A stretch of DNA of 50,941 bases from Tahibacter caeni (GCF_024609805.1 NZ_JANFVR010000004.1:1-50941), one strand, 5' to 3'. Positions 16,021-24,807 are shown, counted from the stretch's first letter. Translations and numbers: made by a program. Notes: a model not told the origin generated them from the sequence alone.

Positions 16021-17411
16021 GCGGCTCAGAATTAAATTCAGGCGGAAGCGGGCGACGGCTCAAGCTCTGGCGTCCGCCGATGTCCGGGCCGAACTCGGCC
16101 ACGAACGTTGGCACGGTGCTCGCGCGAATGCGCGACGCGGTGCGGAACAACGCGTGGGCCGGTGCGTCGATGGACAAGCGCGCGGCCAATGCAATCGGCT
16201 GCGGCATCCAGGCGAAGGCGCTCTACGGAACACCGGCGCAGCGCGCCGAGGTGGATGCGCTCTGGACACAGTCCCTTCCGTACCTGGACGCCGACGGCGT
16301 GTGCACCTTCTACGGGCTGCAGGAACTCGCCTGGCGCGAATGGGACGAGGCGGGCGAAGTGTTCGGGCGCATCCGGGCGCGCCGGCCGGCGGATGGCTTG
16401 CCCGTGCCGATGCAGGTCCAGCTCATCGAATCCGAGCAGTGCCCGCGCGACTACTACGGCACGGCGAGCAACGGCAACGCGATTCGCCAGGGCATCGAGT
16501 TCAGCAGCATCGGCAAGCGCGCGGCCTACTGGATGTATCGCACGCACCCTGGCGATGCGACCTGGATGGAAAGTCGCGGCAACGAGCTCGTGCGTGTCCC
16601 GGCTGAACAGGTCATCCACCTGTATCGGCCGCTGCGCGCAGGGCAGATGCGCGGACTTCCCCGGGCGCAGTCGGTGCTGGTGCTGATCAAGACGCTCGAC
16701 CGCGTGCGCGACAACGTCGCGGAGCGCCAGGCGATTCAGAACCTGTTCGCGGGTTGGTTCATTCGGCCGAAGGATTCGGCGAATGACAGCATTCTCGAAG
16801 AGTCGAAGGTCGGCACAGACGAGGACGAGACGCCGATCGCCGGCCTGGAACCGGCGACCATGCAGGAGCTGCCGGAGGGATGGGATGTCAAGTTCTCGAC
16901 GCCGCCCGGTGCTGGCAACGACTACGCCGACTTCGTTCGCACCGAGATCCTCGCCTTCTGTGCTCGCGCAGGGATTCCTTACGAGGTGCTCACCGGCGAT
17001 CTCAGGGACGTCAGCGATCGCGCGCTCAAGCTGATCCTGAACGAGTTCCGGCGCACGATCGAGTCGGACCAGTGGCTCTACATGATCCCGAACCTGTGCC
17101 AAGCAATCCGCGGCGCGTGGTTCGATGCGGCCGTGCTGTCGGGGCGGCTGCAGTTCCCGAACTACACCGAGCTGCGCGACCAAATCACCTCCACCTTGTG
17201 GATGCCGCAAGGCTGGCCCTGGAGTCATCCGGTGCAAGACGTCGAGGCCGAATCCAAGGCCGTGCGTGCCGGCTTCAAGGCGCGGTCCGGCGTGATCCTG
17301 CAACAGGGTGAGGATCCCGAAGAAGTGGACCGCCAGCAGCAGCGTGACAACGTCCGCGCCGACAAGCTCGGCCTGCGCCACGACAGCGACGGCCGGCAGG
17401 GGGGCAAGTAG
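16017..17411 (+). CDS. Phage portal protein, lambda gpB family
   Basis: 464 residues, GTG start overlapping the gpW stop. Typical lambda-portal sequence runs through the protein: NAWAGASMDKRAANAIGCGI near the start, IESEQCPRDY, a VIHLYRPLRAGQMRGLP segment, a central SDRALKLILNEF helix and a Gln/Arg-rich C-terminus. The portal forms the dodecameric DNA entry vertex of the capsid. In lambda it is followed by protease/scaffold and capsid genes; here the next gene is gpZ-like, 2 bases on, so the whole head region is missing. Length is somewhat shorter than lambda gpB (~530). Confidence 0.93.
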   Translation: MSGSELNSGGSGRRLKLWRPPMSGPNSATNVGTVLARMRDAVRNNAWAGASMDKRAANAIGCGIQAKALYGTPAQRAEVDALWTQSLPYLDADGVCTFYGLQELAWREWDEAGEVFGRIRARRPADGLPVPMQVQLIESEQCPRDYYGTASNGNAIRQGIEFSSIGKRAAYWMYRTHPGDATWMESRGNELVRVPAEQVIHLYRPLRAGQMRGLPRAQSVLVLIKTLDRVRDNVAERQAIQNLFAGWFIRPKDSANDSILEESKVGTDEDETPIAGLEPATMQELPEGWDVKFSTPPGAGNDYADFVRTEILAFCARAGIPYEVLTGDLRDVSDRALKLILNEFRRTIESDQWLYMIPNLCQAIRGAWFDAAVLSGRLQFPNYTELRDQITSTLWMPQGWPWSHPVQDVEAESKAVRAGFKARSGVILQQGEDPEEVDRQQQRDNVRADKLGLRHDSDGRQGGK

Positions 17412-17413
17412 CG

Positions 17414-17986
17414 ATGGCTGTGAAGACCGACGCGCGCGGCGCTTACCGCGCTGGCACGCGCTTCAAGGACATGGCCGCCCGCATGGCCAAGGCCGAGCAG
17501 CTCGCGGCCTCCGACCTGCAGCGCAGGCTCGTCCCCGAGTTCGTTCGCGGTGCGCAGGTCACGCACAACATTGCACCGGCACGCGTTCGCGCGAGCAGCG
17601 CCGTCATGCGCCGCGGCAATGCGGTTCAGCTGACCGGCTACGACCGCCCGACCGGACTGATGCAGTTCGGCGCGAAGGCCTCGGCCGCCGGCGTAACCGT
17701 CACGGTTGCGAAGGCGACCGGGCCCGTGCGACTGCGGCACGCCTTCATCGCCTCGGGCGTGAGCAGCAATCGTCAGGTGTTCCAGCGCGTCGCCTACGGC
17801 AAGGGCGCGTTCAAGCGGGTCATGACGAAAGGCAACTACAAGGGCCAGCGCCGCACGCCGATCGACGTGAAGTACGGGCCGAGCGTCGCGCAGATCCTGC
17901 GCAATCAGCAGCTCAAGGAGCGACTCATTCAGTTCGCACAGCAGACGTCCAGCGCCGAGGTACGGCGCCAGTTAGGGAGGCTCTGA
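17414..17986 (+). CDS. Minor tail protein, gpZ-like
   Basis: 190 residues, beginning 2 bases after the portal stop. The N-terminal helix with MAAR-AKAEQLAASDLQR, the middle LRHAFIASGVSS and the following basic region fit the lambda gpZ (prophage minor tail protein Z) family. In lambda, Z acts on completion of the tail top so that head and tail join productively. It ends 3 bases before the tape measure gene. Confidence 0.7.
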   Translation: MAVKTDARGAYRAGTRFKDMAARMAKAEQLAASDLQRRLVPEFVRGAQVTHNIAPARVRASSAVMRRGNAVQLTGYDRPTGLMQFGAKASAAGVTVTVAKATGPVRLRHAFIASGVSSNRQVFQRVAYGKGAFKRVMTKGNYKGQRRTPIDVKYGPSVAQILRNQQLKERLIQFAQQTSSAEVRRQLGRL

Positions 17987-17989
17987 AGC

Positions 17990-20900
17990 ATGGCAAATCG
18001 TGACGAAATCCTGCGCTTCGTTGCGCAGGTGGAAGGCAAGAAGAGCGTCGAGGAAGTCGGCAAGGCCTTCGACGCCGTGGGCAAGGCGGCCGAGAAGGCG
18101 GACCCGGAGGCCCGCAAGCTGATCGACGACATCGAGCGCGTCGGCAAGGACAAGTCGGCGATTCAGTCGTTCGTCAAGCTCAAGGCCGAGCTGACCGAAA
18201 CCGGCACGAAGCTCGCCGGTGCGAAGACCGAGCTCGAGCGCCTGCGCGGCGAGATGGGCAAGTCGGACACGGCGAGCAAGAGCCTGCAGAAGTCGTTCAA
18301 CGCCGCCGAGAAAGAGGTAGACCGGCTGACGAAAGCGGAAAACCGGCAGTCGGTCGAATTGCAGAAGCTCGGCGGTGCGTTGACGAAGGCCGGCTTCGAT
18401 ACGACCAAGCTGACCGAAGCGGATCGCCGGCTAAACGACGAGGCGCAAAAGCTGACGCAAAAGCTGCGCGAGTTCGCGCTCGGCGCGAGCGCTGCCGGCA
18501 AAGGCGCGCGCGATGCGGCCGACGGAATTGACCGGCTGAACAAGTCGACCAAGGAGAACAAGAAGGAATCCGACGGACTGATCGCGACGCTCGGCAAGAT
18601 CAGCGTCCTGGCCGCGGGCATCGGGATTGCGCTCAAGGGCGTGCAGCTCGGGGCCGGCGAGTTCTCTGGCGCGGTCGCGATCGAGCAGTCGCTGGCGCGT
18701 GTGCAGGCATTGGCCGAAGGCGCGACGGATCGGGTCGCGCAGCTCGGCACGAAGATTCACGAGGCCGCGCGCGAGGCCAAGGTCGGGCCCGAGGCCGCAG
18801 CCGCCGGGCTCGCTGCCCTGGCCGCCCAGGGCCAGAACATCGACCAAGCCTTCGCCTCCCTGGTGCCGACGCTGCGGCTCGCGAAGATTGCCCAGATCGA
18901 GGTCGGCCAAGCCGCTGGCTACGTCGACGACGTGCTCGACCTGTTCGGGCTCAGCGCCGAGAAGGCGGGCGATGCGGTCGACGTTCTGGTCGCAGCCGCG
19001 AAGGGTTCGGACGAGGGCCTGGCCGGGCTCCTTGGCGCACTCTCGAAGATCGCCCCGACTGCGCGCGATGCGGGGCTCAGCTTCGAGCAGACGGCCGGCA
19101 TTCTCGGCGTCTTCGTGCAGAACGGCTTCAGCGCGGAGAAGGCGGCCAAGGGCCTGCTCAAGATCTTCGACGACCTGCGCGATCCGACGTCGGACCTGCG
19201 CCTGAACCTCGCCGCGCTGGGCGACAACTCCGGCGACTTCGCCACCGCGATCAGCACGCTGGCCGGTGCGGGCGAGAAGGGGAAGAAGACCCTCGACGCA
19301 CTCGACGCGTCGTCGCGGAACCTGGTGCTGTTCCTTTTGCAGCAGGGCGGCAACGCGATCGGGGAGTTCACGAAGTCGTTGGAATCGGCCGGGGGCACGG
19401 CAAGCAAGGTCGCTGCGGCCATCGACGACAACCTCGGCAGCGCCTTCAAGAACACGGTCGACGCCTTCGACAACCTCGCCACCGAGTTCCTGCAGCCGAT
19501 CCTGGCGCCGCTGAAGGACGAAATCGTCGTCGTCGAGAAGGCGCTCAACGAGTTCAGCAAGACCGAAGCGTTCCGGAATCTGCAGGACGCGCTGGTCAAG
19601 TTCGTGACCACCGGGATCGCTGCGCTGAATCAGTTCGTCTCGCAGATCGACTTCAAGAAGGTCGCGGAGAACCTGGCCAACTTCGGCACCAACGCGAGCG
19701 AGTTCTTCACGAAGTTCCACGGCGATATCGAGGCGGTCGCCACCTTCGCCGGCAAGACGATCAACGGCATCGGCGTCGCCTTCGACGGGGCATCGGTCGT
19801 GATCCACAGCGCCGCAACGGTGATCGCGACCGCGCTGGCCGGCATGGTCAAGACCGCCGCGCTGCTCGCGAAGCTCGACATCGCGCGCGAGATGGGCGAC
19901 AAGATCGCGGGCGTACAGACGACGTCGGAGAAGCTCGACGAGCTCGCGCGCACGTTGTGGGAGTCCACCAAGACCAACGCCGAACAGACGGCGCAGTCCT
20001 GGAAAGGGCTCTGGGAGAACATCGACGGACTGGCGGGTTCCATCGGAGCCGCAACGCCGACCGCACAGACCGGCGCCGCAGCGATCGCCGGTATCGGTGA
20101 CGCTGCCGCCACGCTGCCGGAGAAGGTCGCAGGCGCGACGACGGGCGTGCAGGAGCTGGGCGCTGCGACCACCGAGATGCAGGCCGCCGCCGCGCCGGCC
20201 GTGCAATCCGTGCAGGACCTGGGGACGATGGTCGTCAAGGCCGAGTCCAATCTGAAGGAGGCGCGCGACCGAGTGCGGGAAACGCGCAACGCGCTGCTCG
20301 AGCTTCAGCACTCGGCAGAGGCCACACCCGAAGCGCTGGCCGCAGCGAACGCCGAGTTCCAGGCTGCGACGCTCAACTTGGAACGGACGAAGGCCGCGCT
20401 GCAAGGCAACAAGGAAGCGGCGGATGAACTCAAGCAGGCCTACAAGGTGCTCGGCATCGTCTCGCAGGAGGACCTCTACGAGAAGTCGCTGAAGGCTGAG
20501 GCCGCGCTGGATGCGGTCGAGCGCGCGATGCGACGCGGTGCCGCGACGTCGGAAGACGTGCGGCGCGCCTTCGTTGCGGCCGCTGAGGCCCAGCTGGCTA
20601 CCGTCAGGGACAGCGATGCCGTGACGCGCGCTCGCGTCGAGAACGAAATCAAGGTCAAGGCTGCCGCGCTGGGTGTCGTGGATACGCTGGAGAAGCTTGG
20701 CTTGGCCGGCAAGAAGGCCGGCGACGACGTCGCATCGGGCGCCAACAAGGCGACGTCCGCACTCGACGAAACCGCCGCGTCAGCGGACAAGGCTGCGGCC
20801 AGCGCTGAAGGCTTGGGCGAGAGCTCGAACAACGCCGCTGACGGCCTGCAGAACGTCACCGACGCCGCGATCGGTGCGAGCCAGGCGTTCGCCAACGCGG

Positions 20901-21364
20901 CCCAGATGGGAGGCAATCTGGACCGCGTGACGTTCAACCTGCTCGACGAGCAGACCCGCCGCTACAACGAAGAGCTCGCGGCTATCCAGGCGAGCAACGA
21001 TGCGATGGACGAGCGCAAGCAGCTCATCAACTCGCTTACGTCGTCCTACAACCTGCTCAGCCAGGCGCAGATTCAGGCCCTGGCGAACGCGAAGATGGAG
21101 CAGCAGCAGAATCTGCAACGCCGGCAGGAGGAGTCGACGCGCCAGCGGGATCAGCAGCGCGAGCAGCAGCAGGCGACGACCAACTCCGGCGGAGGCGGTG
21201 GAGCGGTGACCCGCGGCGTGCTGGACATCAACATCAAGGGCACCGCCGCTGACATCAGGCAGACGACGCAGGACCCGGCAGCGGTCGAAGCGCTGGCTCG
21301 AGCGATCGCGCCAGCGCTCGAGCGGCTGGCCCAGCGCGGCGCGTTCCGGGTTCGCCTGCTGTGA
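17990..21364 (+). CDS. Phage tail tape measure protein
   Basis: 1124 residues. A coiled-coil N-terminus (about 15-210) is followed by a TP901-type tape-measure core (about 235-420; GTKIHEAAREAKVGPEAAAA, YVDDVLDLFGLS), several hydrophobic segments (about 560-660), Ala-rich helices and a Gln/Arg-rich tail ending in a beta-like domain. Tape measure length sets tail length in siphophages; at roughly 1.5 angstrom per residue this one would specify a tail of about 170 nm. Strikingly, no tail tube, tail terminator, assembly chaperone (G/GT frameshift) or tip gene accompanies it. The next sequence is the second copy of the long repeat. Confidence 0.93.
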   Translation: MANRDEILRFVAQVEGKKSVEEVGKAFDAVGKAAEKADPEARKLIDDIERVGKDKSAIQSFVKLKAELTETGTKLAGAKTELERLRGEMGKSDTASKSLQKSFNAAEKEVDRLTKAENRQSVELQKLGGALTKAGFDTTKLTEADRRLNDEAQKLTQKLREFALGASAAGKGARDAADGIDRLNKSTKENKKESDGLIATLGKISVLAAGIGIALKGVQLGAGEFSGAVAIEQSLARVQALAEGATDRVAQLGTKIHEAAREAKVGPEAAAAGLAALAAQGQNIDQAFASLVPTLRLAKIAQIEVGQAAGYVDDVLDLFGLSAEKAGDAVDVLVAAAKGSDEGLAGLLGALSKIAPTARDAGLSFEQTAGILGVFVQNGFSAEKAAKGLLKIFDDLRDPTSDLRLNLAALGDNSGDFATAISTLAGAGEKGKKTLDALDASSRNLVLFLLQQGGNAIGEFTKSLESAGGTASKVAAAIDDNLGSAFKNTVDAFDNLATEFLQPILAPLKDEIVVVEKALNEFSKTEAFRNLQDALVKFVTTGIAALNQFVSQIDFKKVAENLANFGTNASEFFTKFHGDIEAVATFAGKTINGIGVAFDGASVVIHSAATVIATALAGMVKTAALLAKLDIAREMGDKIAGVQTTSEKLDELARTLWESTKTNAEQTAQSWKGLWENIDGLAGSIGAATPTAQTGAAAIAGIGDAAATLPEKVAGATTGVQELGAATTEMQAAAAPAVQSVQDLGTMVVKAESNLKEARDRVRETRNALLELQHSAEATPEALAAANAEFQAATLNLERTKAALQGNKEAADELKQAYKVLGIVSQEDLYEKSLKAEAALDAVERAMRRGAATSEDVRRAFVAAAEAQLATVRDSDAVTRARVENEIKVKAAALGVVDTLEKLGLAGKKAGDDVASGANKATSALDETAASADKAAASAEGLGESSNNAADGLQNVTDAAIGASQAFANAAQMGGNLDRVTFNLLDEQTRRYNEELAAIQASNDAMDERKQLINSLTSSYNLLSQAQIQALANAKMEQQQNLQRRQEESTRQRDQQREQQQATTNSGGGGGAVTRGVLDINIKGTAADIRQTTQDPAAVEALARAIAPALERLAQRGAFRVRLL

Positions 21365-21372
21365 CGCACTGC

Positions 21373-21419
21373 AAGGGGGGGCAAAAACAGCACCCCCTTC
21401 AAACGGCCGCCAGCGGCCG
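21373..21419. other. Two inverted repeats after the tape measure gene
   Basis: An AAGGGGGGGC/GCACCCCCTT arm pair (21373-21382, 21390-21399, one mismatch) is followed by CGGCCGC/GCGGCCG (21404-21410, 21413-21419). Neither has a downstream T-run on the plus strand, so a terminator role is possible but not clear. Confidence 0.45.
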
Positions 21420-21423
21420 GGGT

Positions 21424-21505
21424 CCCTGAAACGCGCTCGGCTCGCAGCGGGGACGATGACTCGCACGTTCAGAGAGTTTTTCGGGCTCTATGGCGTGACA
21501 GCAAC
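21424..21505 (+). repeat. Long imperfect direct repeat, copy 2
   Basis: Second copy of the 14401-14483 sequence, same orientation, about 79 percent identical by hand. It lies 59 bases after the tape measure stop, so the two copies bracket the four phage structural genes exactly. Confidence 0.8.
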
Positions 21506-21547
21506 AGATAAAAAAAATCCATAAAAAGCCGGGTATTACGAGAATTT

Positions 21548-21581
21548 AACTGTAACGAGCGCCGCGATTCTCGTTACAGTT
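21548..21581. promoter_or_regulatory. 12-bp perfect palindrome, operator or hairpin
   Basis: AACTGTAACGAG (21548-21559) is exactly mirrored by CTCGTTACAGTT (21570-21581) across 10 bases. A related half (ACGAGAAT/ATTCTCGT) overlaps it. The stretch 21506-21843 holds no gene; A-rich runs at 21507-21535 precede the palindrome. A regulator-binding site or RNA hairpin is likely. Confidence 0.5.
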
Positions 21582-21843
21582 CCATCGCCCCGAGACTGCC
21601 ATCGCCGGCCAGCCGAATTTAAGCAGTGTGCTAGGTTTCGGCGGGGTGGCGGTGGAAGTCCTAGAGGCCCGAAAAGCCGCTCGGTCGCGCCGAGAAATGC
21701 AGCGCTGATGCGGTCTCCGCGGTGCTGCTCGGCCTGTTCGGTCGCGCCGGGGTTGGAAAGGGGGCGGAACTGCGCCACGGCCGGTCCCGTTGTGGGAGAT
21801 TGGTGGCCTCGGCGACAGGAAAGAGCGCCCAGAGGAGCGCGCG

Positions 21844-22212
21844 ATGGTCATCACCTGCCCGAAGTGTCAGCACACCAACGATGCCGCGACCGGCAAGCCG
21901 ATGGAAACCTGCCCGCAGTGCGGCGTGATCTACGCGCGCGCCGCGCTGGCTCAGGCCCAGCAGCGGCAGGCCGAGACGGTGCGTAGCCGAGTCCGGGCGG
22001 CCGCCCCGGAGGCGAATGCGCCTGGCTTCGTGGAGCGTGTGGGTTGGTACCTGTGCCTCTCGGGTGCTGTGCTGGCCGGCGTTGAACTCGCCTGGACCTT
22101 CGCCAAAGCCGAGAGCGCGCCTCAGCAGGCCGCAGGCGCCGCGTTGGCCCTGGGGCTCGCAGCGATCCCGTACTGCTTTGCTCGCGCCTTGCAGATGCTG
22201 ATGCGGCGCTGA
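21844..22212 (+). CDS. Zinc-ribbon membrane protein
   Basis: 122 residues with AGAGGAG upstream of the ATG. An N-terminal zinc ribbon (ITCPKC near residue 5, TCPQCG near residue 24) is followed by a basic helix and a C-terminal half with two hydrophobic segments (about 62-80 and 93-110). Function unknown. It is the last rightward gene before the leftward ImmA-like cassette and sits downstream of the 12-bp palindrome. Confidence 0.7.
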   Translation: MVITCPKCQHTNDAATGKPMETCPQCGVIYARAALAQAQQRQAETVRSRVRAAAPEANAPGFVERVGWYLCLSGAVLAGVELAWTFAKAESAPQQAAGAALALGLAAIPYCFARALQMLMRR

Positions 22213-22270
22213 GCGATGCGGCCACGCTTGACGGTCTACCGGTTGTAGATCCGGCGGCGGGTGATTGGTC

Positions 22271-22849
22271 TTAGTTCTCGTCGAGCAGCTTGCGGATGTT
22301 TTCCTTGAACCGCTGTTCGAACAACGTTCGAACGTAGTGTTCGGGGATACGGAGCCGAGTTGCGATCTCCAGATCAGTAATTTGACCTGCCCGGCGAAGT
22401 GCCTCGAACTCTTGTCGCTTCGCTTCGGGACACAACGCTCCAAGCGCCATCCAGAACGAGCGAACCTCTGCGTCCATCATGTCCGAGCGTTCGAGCTGCG
22501 GAGAGGCGAATTCTTCGAGTAAGTTTTCGAAGTCGGCGGCGTTGGAGACGTTATTGATTGCGTTGTCGTCGAAAAGATGCATCAGCTCTTTCGACCATAC
22601 GAATCGCTCCCAACAGTAGTTCAACTGGCGGGCCAGAACGATAACGGCACGCCCCTGAGCCTGCTGGACGATTCGAATGCTTTTGTTATTCGCGCTCAGA
22701 AAAAAACCCCGAACCAAGTCGGGGTTCAAGTCGCTTTTTACAACGAGTGCGGATTTGCCGGTCAGTTCTTTTACTTTTCGAATTAGAACGCTTCGACTTA
22801 CCGGAATGTTCTGCTGTTGACAGAACTCATACAGTTTCTTGTAGGACAT
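22271..22849 (-). CDS. ImmA/IrrE-like protein with altered metal motif
   Basis: 192 residues. The central part follows the ImmA/IrrE (M78) pattern, including LNYCWERFVWSKELMHLFDD, where intact enzymes have ARFT-AHELGH. The first zinc-binding His of HExxH is replaced by Lys (K87-E-L-M-H91), so zinc peptidase activity is doubtful. A C-terminal helix-turn-helix-like part (ITDLEIATRLRIPEHYVRTL) is typical of IrrE-type regulators. GGGGAG lies 7 bases before the ATG. It follows the 61-residue gene at 22875-23060 in the same direction, and both are distinctly A/T-rich. ImmA proteins cleave phage repressors; this one may act by binding only. Confidence 0.65.
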   Translation of the reverse strand: MSYKKLYEFCQQQNIPVSRSVLIRKVKELTGKSALVVKSDLNPDLVRGFFLSANNKSIRIVQQAQGRAVIVLARQLNYCWERFVWSKELMHLFDDNAINNVSNAADFENLLEEFASPQLERSDMMDAEVRSFWMALGALCPEAKRQEFEALRRAGQITDLEIATRLRIPEHYVRTLFEQRFKENIRKLLDEN

Positions 22850-22874
22850 CCACGTCTCCCCTTGACGCTTCAGA

Positions 22875-23060
22875 TCAATCCGCGATTTCTACTTCCTGCT
22901 GCGGTTGTCCGATGAGCTGCGTCAGCGAACGAACGAGTTCGCCGGCGATATCTTCAGCACTGGCCTCGCGGTTGGCTCCCGGAAACATCCGAAAATTGGT
23001 CGCGTTGAGGCCATCCTTGCCGAAGAGCAGTTCTTTGGCTTGGTTCATGTTGCTGGCCAT
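22875..23060 (-). CDS. Small unknown protein upstream of the ImmA-like gene
   Basis: 61 residues starting MASNMNQAKELLFGKDG, with AGGAGAAG at proper spacing. No family was recognised. It precedes the ImmA-like gene by 25 bases in one transcript and may be its partner. An upstream palindrome at 23136-23160 probably controls both. Confidence 0.6.
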   Translation of the reverse strand: MASNMNQAKELLFGKDGLNATNFRMFPGANREASAEDIAGELVRSLTQLIGQPQQEVEIAD

Positions 23061-23632
23061 TTCGCTTCTCCTACCTCTTCTTCCTCTCTACTCTCTTCCG
23101 CAATATCGCCGATTTGCTTGCGAAATCGCAGCGCCCGAGTTAACCTGGGCGGTTAACTCGTTTTACCTTCCTTGGATACAGGCGGCCGTCCAGCGATCTG
23201 TTGCCGCCATAGAACCCAGGATACTGCTATACGCCGTTTTCATCTGTCAATCTCACGCATTGAGACTATGTTCGTTTGGTTTCTGTATATATCGGGACCC
23301 ATTTTGCCGTTTCAGCCGATCATCACGCTTCTGCCACAAGTTCGATTTCGGTTGTTCAGCTGACGTCGTCGCTTCGTGCAATTGATTGCCGAGGCCAAGC
23401 AATTTTCTCGCCGCACCGTCCCATTGACTGCGACAGACTGCCGCTAGGCTGCTCATCCTCTCATTAAGCTAGAACTCGGCAGCGGCTTCTTTCTGCGTTA
23501 GCTACCCGCAGCTGGATTGCTTCTCGTTGAATTTATTCAACTTCCGTGGTTGGCCGCGCCTTTGCGTTTCGAAGATTGCGGACCTTTGCTTGCCCGCGTA
23601 CGCTACCGGATCCGTACGATTGTACGTGTCGT
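23061..23632. other. A/T-rich intergenic control region
   Basis: 572 bases without a recognised gene, separating the leftward ImmA-like pair from the rightward SRAP-like gene. It contains the palindrome at 23136-23160 and a short palindrome GTTGAATTTATTCAAC (23526-23541). Divergent promoters are likely here. Confidence 0.55.
23136..23160. promoter_or_regulatory. 10-bp perfect palindrome, candidate operator
   Basis: CGAGTTAACC (23136-23145) is mirrored by GGTTAACTCG (23151-23160) across TGGGC, 76-100 bases upstream of the leftward pair. TTTTACC follows on the plus strand, so a hairpin terminator is the alternative. Confidence 0.55.
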
Positions 23633-24283
23633 ATGCTGTCTCTCTGGTCCGACCCGCACCACGACTTGCCACCCTTCGCCGCAGACGGGTCCGTCACGAT
23701 GTGGGACGCGATCGCGCGCGTCGCGCTGCCGCCGCGCCGCAGGGTCTGCCGGCCGCTGGACTGGGCGCCGATCATCATCCCCTGCGCAGCGGGCGGTGCG
23801 GCCGTGGTGACGTCACTGTGGGGGCTGCTCCCGGATGGCGTGCCCGGCCCAGGCGGCCAGCCGCAGCTCGCGACGTTCGACGTCGCCAAGCTCTCGGCAT
23901 ACCCGCTCCGCTCCATCTGGGCGAACGACGCGCTGCTCCGCCGCTGCCTGGTTCCCGCCTCGGGGTACGTCGCCACCGTCGCCGGCAGCACCGCCGCATT
24001 CCTGCCGTTCCAGGAGCAGCCGACGACCTTCGCCGGCATCTTCTGCTCCCTGGCCGGGGCGGGTGAGCCCAAGGGCGCCCCACAGCGCTACTCATTCGGC
24101 ATCATTACGCGGCAGCGGTGCGACCGGGAACGGTTCGCTCACCACGCGCCGGTCGTGATCGGGGTGAACAGCCGGGACACTTGGCTGAAGACGTCGCATC
24201 AGATGGCGTCGGGACTGCTCGGCAACGCCCAGCCGAAGCTGCGGGAGCGGCAGATTCGGGCGGGAAGTTCAGCTGCCGTCTAG
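23633..24283 (+). CDS. SRAP-like (YedK/HMCES-related) protein lacking the catalytic Cys
   Basis: About 216 residues from the ATG at 23633. SRAP-domain landmarks are present in order: SLWGLLPDG, RRCLVPASGY, TTFAGIFCSLAG, IITRQ and HHAPVVIG. However, the mature N-terminal Cys2 that crosslinks abasic sites is missing, and the GFYEW-type motif reads GYVAT, losing the catalytic Glu; the His of HHAP may remain. No good ribosome-binding site marks a start, and a GTG at 23546 begins MVGR in the same frame, vaguely like MCGR. Either a non-catalytic DNA-binding SRAP paralogue or a decayed gene. SRAP genes are common phage cargo. Confidence 0.65.
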   Translation: MLSLWSDPHHDLPPFAADGSVTMWDAIARVALPPRRRVCRPLDWAPIIIPCAAGGAAVVTSLWGLLPDGVPGPGGQPQLATFDVAKLSAYPLRSIWANDALLRRCLVPASGYVATVAGSTAAFLPFQEQPTTFAGIFCSLAGAGEPKGAPQRYSFGIITRQRCDRERFAHHAPVVIGVNSRDTWLKTSHQMASGLLGNAQPKLRERQIRAGSSAAV

Positions 24284-24552
24284 GTCGCCAACGAAGTCGG
24301 AATTTTCTGAGGCCTCGGCCAGCGCCATGCTGATGCGGTCAACAACTTGCGGCCGCACACTGGTCCCGTTCGTGAGGTCGCGGGCACGCGGCGGGCAAGG
24401 GACGCTCGCATACGCTGAGGACGAATGAAGCCCCGCCTGGCCGATCGAGCCACCGCCGGCGCGACTGCAGCGCGGCCGGTACCACCGCTGGCGTGAGAGG
24501 CGACGCTCTCACGCGACACAAGGCAACCACACTTCTGCGACGGGAGAGCGGC

Positions 24553-24807
24553 ATGGCAACACGGACTAGGCTGGAGGTAACGTGGTCGAGAGAGCATTCT
24601 GACTGGGTGCTCACGCAGGGTACTGGCATTGAACGGGTTGGTCTTTCGCGACACGAGACCAAGCAGGACGCCGTGGATGCAGGGGCGGCGCGCGGCAGAG
24701 CGATCATGCGGAACGGCGGGCGCGCTCAGTTGGTCGTGCATCTGAAGGATGGGACATTCGACTTCGAGCGCACCTATCCGGACGAAACACCCCAACGCAA
24801 GGGCTGA
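24553..24807 (+). CDS. DUF2188-like small protein
   Basis: 84 residues. The pattern of an N-terminal strand pair, SRHETKQDAVDAGAARGRAI and QLVVHLKDGTFDFERTYP is that of DUF2188 proteins, short alpha/beta proteins of unknown role that often occur alone or on mobile DNA. GGGAGAG lies just before the ATG. The 269 bases upstream hold no gene. Confidence 0.75.
   Translation: MATRTRLEVTWSREHSDWVLTQGTGIERVGLSRHETKQDAVDAGAARGRAIMRNGGRAQLVVHLKDGTFDFERTYPDETPQRKG

Noticed and set aside
16038-17381. Minus-strand frame opposite the portal gene.
   Set aside because: Antisense shadow; the portal reading is unmistakable.
18431-20404. Minus-strand frame opposite the tape measure gene.
   Set aside because: Antisense shadow with Arg/Leu-rich low complexity.
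23546-23632. GTG start giving MVGR as a possible SRAP N-terminus (MCGR-like).
   Set aside because: No ribosome-binding site, no Cys at position 2, and the following ~25 residues do not match SRAP; probably chance.
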